The translations under genes and the position numbers were made by a program. Below, piece after piece: positions 5,623 to 8,178 of a stretch of 8,178 nt of DNA. This DNA is from G020354785 sp964580815. Its GTDB lineage: Bacteria; Bacteroidota; Bacteroidia; Bacteroidales; UBA10428. The stretch lies in the NCBI GenBank assembly GCA_964580815.1, contig CAZOLY010000155.1:1-8178 (forward strand), read 5' to 3'. Within the stretch, counting starts at the first letter, position 1. The number at the start of each line of letters is the position of its first letter. The notes beneath the pieces are model-generated. The model was not told the origin of the DNA. It saw only the letters and a list, made by a program, of their open reading frames with translations, and did not search any database.

Positions 5623-6570
5623 ATGTATAGAAAAGAAATTAAGGTATTGGACTGCACTGTCAGAGATGGCGGATTAATGAATAACTGGCATTTCTCTGAT
5701 AAATTTGTGAAAGATGTATATACAGCATGTGTCACATCAGGTATTGATTATATGGAGATAGGATATATAAGTAATGAGAAGGCTTTTTCACGTAAAGAAG
5801 TGGGGCCCTGGAGATTTTGTGATGAAGAGGATATCAGAAAGATAGCCGGCGAAAACAAAACAAGTTTAAAAATCTCAGCAATGGCAGATATCGGAAGGAT
5901 TGAACATGATGATATAAAGCCCAAGAAGGAGAGTATCCTGGACATGATCAGGGTTGCATGTTATGTCCATCAGATGGATAAAGCCATATTTCTGGCCGAG
6001 CATTGCATGGACAAAGGATATGAAGTGACAATAAATCTTATGGCCGTGTCTACTGTGATGGAGAGAGATTTAAACGAAGCCCTTGAGGATGTGGCCAAAT
6101 CAAAAGTGCCGGTGTTTTATCTTGTTGATAGCTTTGGCTCCATGTACTGTGAGCAGATTGAACTGCTGGTAAATAAGTATAAGGCAGCACTGCCAAAAAA
6201 AACCATAGGTATTCATATGCATAATAATATGCAGCTGGCATTCTCCAACACTGTTACCGGGATCATACATGGATGTAATATGCTGGACGCCACTTTGTTA
6301 GGCATTGGCAGGGGTGCCGGCAACTGTCCGCTTGAAGTGCTCCTTTCTTTTTTAAAAAATCCCAAGTTTAATCTTCGCCCGATTTATGATATAATACAAA
6401 AGCAATTGATCCCAATGCAGAAAGAAATTCAATGGGGTTACCATATTCCTTATCTAATAACAGGAGCAATGAACCAGCATCCCCGAAGTGCCATGAAATG
6501 GATGAATGGAGAAGATAAAGACAACCTTGTCGGGTTTTATAACTATATGATGGATCATAAAGATTTATAA
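5623..6570 (+). CDS. DRE-TIM metallolyase, 4-hydroxy-2-oxovalerate aldolase-like
   Basis: This is a 315-residue TIM-barrel enzyme of the HMGL-like/DRE-TIM superfamily, which makes or breaks C-C bonds of 2-oxo acids or acyl-CoA with a divalent metal. The N-terminal signature is LDCTVRDGG (9-17), giving Arg14 and Asp15. IHMHNN (197-202) supplies metal ligands His198 and His200, and GIGRGAGNCPLE starts at 227, the usual Gly-rich loop. These place it with proteins annotated 'aldolase catalytic domain' near DmpG/BphI. The catalytic His of BphI, three residues after the Asp, is Leu18 here; the related clade usually has RDGGYxNNW, and here it is RDGGLMNNWHF. The DmpG C-terminal domain that contacts the acetaldehyde dehydrogenase DmpF appears absent or replaced, and no dehydrogenase gene is present, so classical meta-cleavage is unlikely. 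Second in a two-gene unit with the PchB-like gene. The true substrate is unknown. Confidence 0.85.
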   Translation: MYRKEIKVLDCTVRDGGLMNNWHFSDKFVKDVYTACVTSGIDYMEIGYISNEKAFSRKEVGPWRFCDEEDIRKIAGENKTSLKISAMADIGRIEHDDIKPKKESILDMIRVACYVHQMDKAIFLAEHCMDKGYEVTINLMAVSTVMERDLNEALEDVAKSKVPVFYLVDSFGSMYCEQIELLVNKYKAALPKKTIGIHMHNNMQLAFSNTVTGIIHGCNMLDATLLGIGRGAGNCPLEVLLSFLKNPKFNLRPIYDIIQKQLIPMQKEIQWGYHIPYLITGAMNQHPRSAMKWMNGEDKDNLVGFYNYMMDHKDL

Positions 6571-6576
6571 TAAAAA

Positions 6577-6607
6577 GTCCGGGCCAAGATATGCTCTTAA
6601 CCCGGAC
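6577..6607 (-). terminator. Hairpin terminator, oriented for minus-strand transcripts
   Basis: GTCCGGG (6577-6583) pairs with CCCGGAC (6601-6607). Inside, after a 2x2 mismatch, AAGA (6586-6589) pairs with TCTT (6595-6598) around a 5-nt loop. Read on the minus strand the stem is followed directly by TTTTT (6572-6576), making an intrinsic terminator for transcripts coming from the HD-domain gene. On the plus strand it lies 6 nt after the aldolase stop but has no T run, so there it may only protect the mRNA end. Confidence 0.6.
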
Positions 6608-6666
6608 AAACAAGTAAAATACCTGTTGGTTGATAAGTATCTTGATATTAGATGCTATTGGATTAT

Positions 6667-6697
6667 AAAAAGTTGCTTTACTGCAACAGATTTTTTT
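6667..6697. terminator. Probable bidirectional terminator hairpin
   Basis: GTTGC (6672-6676) and GCAAC (6683-6687) form a 5-bp stem with a 6-nt loop. It is flanked by A's on the left (6667-6671) and seven T's on the right (6691-6697). Thus a T tract follows the stem in both directions: T7 for the aldolase unit on the plus strand, T5 for the HD-domain gene on the minus strand. The T tract overlaps the HD gene's stop codon (6696-6698). The stem is short, so termination may be partial. Confidence 0.5.
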
Positions 6698-7280
6698 AAG
6701 AACCCGGATCAGTCACATTACCCTTTAGTCCGAGGTGTTCAGCAACTTTTTGCATACCTTCTATAGTTTCCTGAATAATATAGTCAAGGTCTTTTTCAAG
6801 CATCTGTGCACCTTTTTCAATAACTTCCCGGTTGGCTCCTGCAGCAAAATGTTTTACATTCCATTTTTTCTTTACCGATTTGAGCTGTAAATCCATTATA
6901 CTTTTCGAGGGCCTGACAAGAACGCATGCGACTATTAGTCCGGTTAGTTCATCAATAGTATATAGTACCTTTTCCATGGGATGCACGGGTTCGACATCTG
7001 AACAAATTCCCCATGCGTGGGACAGCACCGATCTTATATAATCCTGAGGCCAGCCTTCATCCTCGAGGATTTCTTTTGTCATTTTGCAGTGCTGGTCAGC
7101 ATATTTTTCATAATCAAGGTCATGAACCAGACCTATAATTCCCCATTTTTCAGGGTCTTCACCGTAAAGTTCAGCAAAATGGCGCATCACAGCTTCTACT
7201 GCCTGTGCATGTTTAATCAGACTTTCGGAATGATTATATTTTTTTAGTAATTCAAAAGCTTTCAGGCGTGTAGGTATCAT
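6696..7280 (-). CDS. HD-superfamily hydrolase (HDIG-type)
   Basis: This is a 194-residue, soluble, single-domain HD protein, presumably a metal-dependent phosphohydrolase acting on a nucleotide or phosphate ester; the substrate cannot be told from sequence. Metal-site residues are in the expected order: His24 (KHAQAVE), His53-Asp54 (GLVHDLDYE), His88 (SHAW) and Asp110 (YTIDELTGLI). The length, the DYE after the HD pair, and the DELTGL...RPSK segment resemble the stand-alone 'predicted HD superfamily hydrolase' group widespread in anaerobes. No GGDEF, EAL or relA-type domain is attached. The ATG at 7280 comes 20 bp after the stop of the CE2 esterase gene on the same strand, with no Shine-Dalgarno, so they may share a transcript although no functional link is evident. 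Terminator hairpins lie directly downstream. Codon composition is more GC-rich than in the left part of the window. Confidence 0.87.
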   Translation of the reverse strand: MIPTRLKAFELLKKYNHSESLIKHAQAVEAVMRHFAELYGEDPEKWGIIGLVHDLDYEKYADQHCKMTKEILEDEGWPQDYIRSVLSHAWGICSDVEPVHPMEKVLYTIDELTGLIVACVLVRPSKSIMDLQLKSVKKKWNVKHFAAGANREVIEKGAQMLEKDLDYIIQETIEGMQKVAEHLGLKGNVTDPGS

Positions 7281-7300
7281 GTCTTTAGTATTAATAATAT

Positions 7301-8178
7301 TTACTGCCAGTTCATTATCTGTTTATAAAAAGGCAGCAGCTCTGCTGCCATCTTTTCATGGTCTTCCCTGCCAGGATGGTATTTGCATCCACTTACGTAA
7401 GAACGGGAGAAACAAAACATATGGATCATTTTTTCATCCTTCACCTCTTTCATATATGTTATTACTGCCGACAGGTAGTTACTCATGGTTGCACTCTCCT
7501 TTTCGTCTAACATGGGACTTGTAAGGCAGCATATTTGCGCATAGGGATATTGATCCCTTATATGCCCTGCAAAGCGGATGTATTCATTGACGAACCTGGC
7601 TGAATCAAGTGGAGGCCTGTCATATGAACTGTCACCTTTGGAGAAATCATTCTGACCAAGGCATATAGATACCAGGTCGGGCGTATATTCGCATCTGTCC
7701 CATAAAGAGGAGGAATCCGTACTAAGATAGGTATCCTCGTAAACCTGGGGCATTGTTGGTCCGGGCTTGTTCCATGACCTGGTAATGCCAATGCCTGAAA
7801 CGGAGCTTAAAAGCCAGTCTGCATTCAGCTGGCGTGCAACAAGTGGTCCATAGGCCAGGTATGCATTATGCTGGTCAAACCACTCACCCGAATCGCATGG
7901 TATACCGGAAATATCCAAACCCATACCACATGTAATAGAATTTCCGATAAACTCAATTTTACGTGTATTACTTTTTTCAGATGGCAGAATATTGTTGCAC
8001 AGTATTCCCAGGAACTCAACATAACCGATTTGTGCTTCAGTGGCTTTGCATATAAGAAGCTTATGTATGGTGTCCTTAAGATTTTCTGCTATCTTATATT
8101 TTGTTTTATTGCCCATTTTAATCCTTCCCTGGTATTTATCATCTATGGCAATGGCAAAATAATTAAAGTTGTTATACA
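7301..8178 (-). CDS. Carbohydrate esterase family 2-like SGNH acetylesterase (5'-truncated by window edge)
   Basis: This is probably an exported enzyme removing acetyl groups from polysaccharides such as xylan or glucomannan. The frame stays open past the ATG at 8116 to the window end, encoding FNYFAIAIDDKYQGRIK directly before it. Together with AENLKDTIHKLLICKATEA this forms part of the N-terminal jelly-roll domain of CE2 enzymes, so the start, and any signal peptide, lie outside the window. Counting from the Met at 8116, SGNH blocks are: EFIGNSITCG with nucleophile Ser60, SVSGIGITRSW with Gly108, CLGQNDF with Asn156, and CKYHPGREDH with catalytic His247. The residue two before that His, often Asp in SGNH enzymes, is Lys245, fitting the Ser-His dyad described for some CE2 members. 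It is followed by the HD-domain gene after 20 bp. GC content is clearly higher here than in the left half of the window. Confidence 0.87.
   Translation of the reverse strand, partial: YNNFNYFAIAIDDKYQGRIKMGNKTKYKIAENLKDTIHKLLICKATEAQIGYVEFLGILCNNILPSEKSNTRKIEFIGNSITCGMGLDISGIPCDSGEWFDQHNAYLAYGPLVARQLNADWLLSSVSGIGITRSWNKPGPTMPQVYEDTYLSTDSSSLWDRCEYTPDLVSICLGQNDFSKGDSSYDRPPLDSARFVNEYIRFAGHIRDQYPYAQICCLTSPMLDEKESATMSNYLSAVITYMKEVKDEKMIHMFCFSRSYVSGCKYHPGREDHEKMAAELLPFYKQIMNWQ

Noticed and set aside
5297..6570. Aromatic meta-cleavage (DmpFG) or pyochelin cluster
   Set aside because: No acetaldehyde dehydrogenase, hydratase, isochorismate synthase or peptide synthetase gene is present in the window.
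6832..7524. Plus-strand frames opposite the HD and esterase genes
   Set aside because: The minus-strand frames carry complete catalytic motifs; the plus-strand translations are Phe/Ser-rich antisense products without family features.
8114..8116. ATG at 8116 as the esterase start
   Set aside because: The upstream frame is open to the window edge and encodes residues expected of the CE2 jelly-roll domain.

Overview
The window looks like an ordinary chromosomal segment of a Bacteroidota bacterium, most likely Bacteroidales or a close relative. It is AT-rich. None of the starts that can be inspected has a Shine-Dalgarno sequence at normal spacing. The one good promoter candidate fits the Bacteroidota pattern (TTTG-like box, about 20 nt, then TAnnTTTG). 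The protein families (GDP-fucose synthase with the long insertion, a DUF3352-like lipid-anchored or membrane-anchored protein with MORN_2 repeats, DUF547, a TDECDP-type purine nucleoside phosphorylase and a CE2 esterase) are all typical of the phylum. No mobile element, CRISPR array, rRNA or tRNA was seen.

Layout. Positions 1-510 (+) hold the 3' end of GDP-L-fucose synthase, cut by the left edge. Positions 638-4143 (+) are a tight three-gene run: a membrane-anchored DUF3352-like protein ending in MORN_2 repeats, a DUF547 protein lacking its usual cysteines, and a trimeric-type purine nucleoside phosphorylase (gaps of 11 and 3 bp). Facing it, 3 bp away, is a minus-strand pair (4147-4933): a small protein with a very acidic tail whose 3' end overlaps the start of a four-helix membrane protein. 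A very AT-rich 363-bp gap (4934-5296) separates this pair from a divergent two-gene unit (5297-6570, +). That unit encodes a PchB-like chorismate mutase / isochorismate-pyruvate lyase and a DRE-TIM aldolase-type metallolyase.

Positions 6571-6695 carry two hairpins that probably terminate the converging transcripts. Positions 6696-8178 (-) hold an HD-domain phosphohydrolase preceded by a CE2 acetylesterase that runs off the right edge. This right part is visibly richer in GC than the rest.

How the genes work together. Fucose synthase feeds surface-glycan synthesis, the phosphorylase serves purine salvage, and the esterase deacetylates polysaccharide. The one pairing that suggests an undescribed pathway is the free-standing PchB-like enzyme with the pyruvate-type aldolase. 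They share one promoter candidate and one terminator and have no other pathway genes beside them. Nothing in the window is a clear case of a wholly new system. The best leads are this pair, an MTAP-like Asp at the purine-specificity position of the phosphorylase, and the cysteine-less DUF547 protein.
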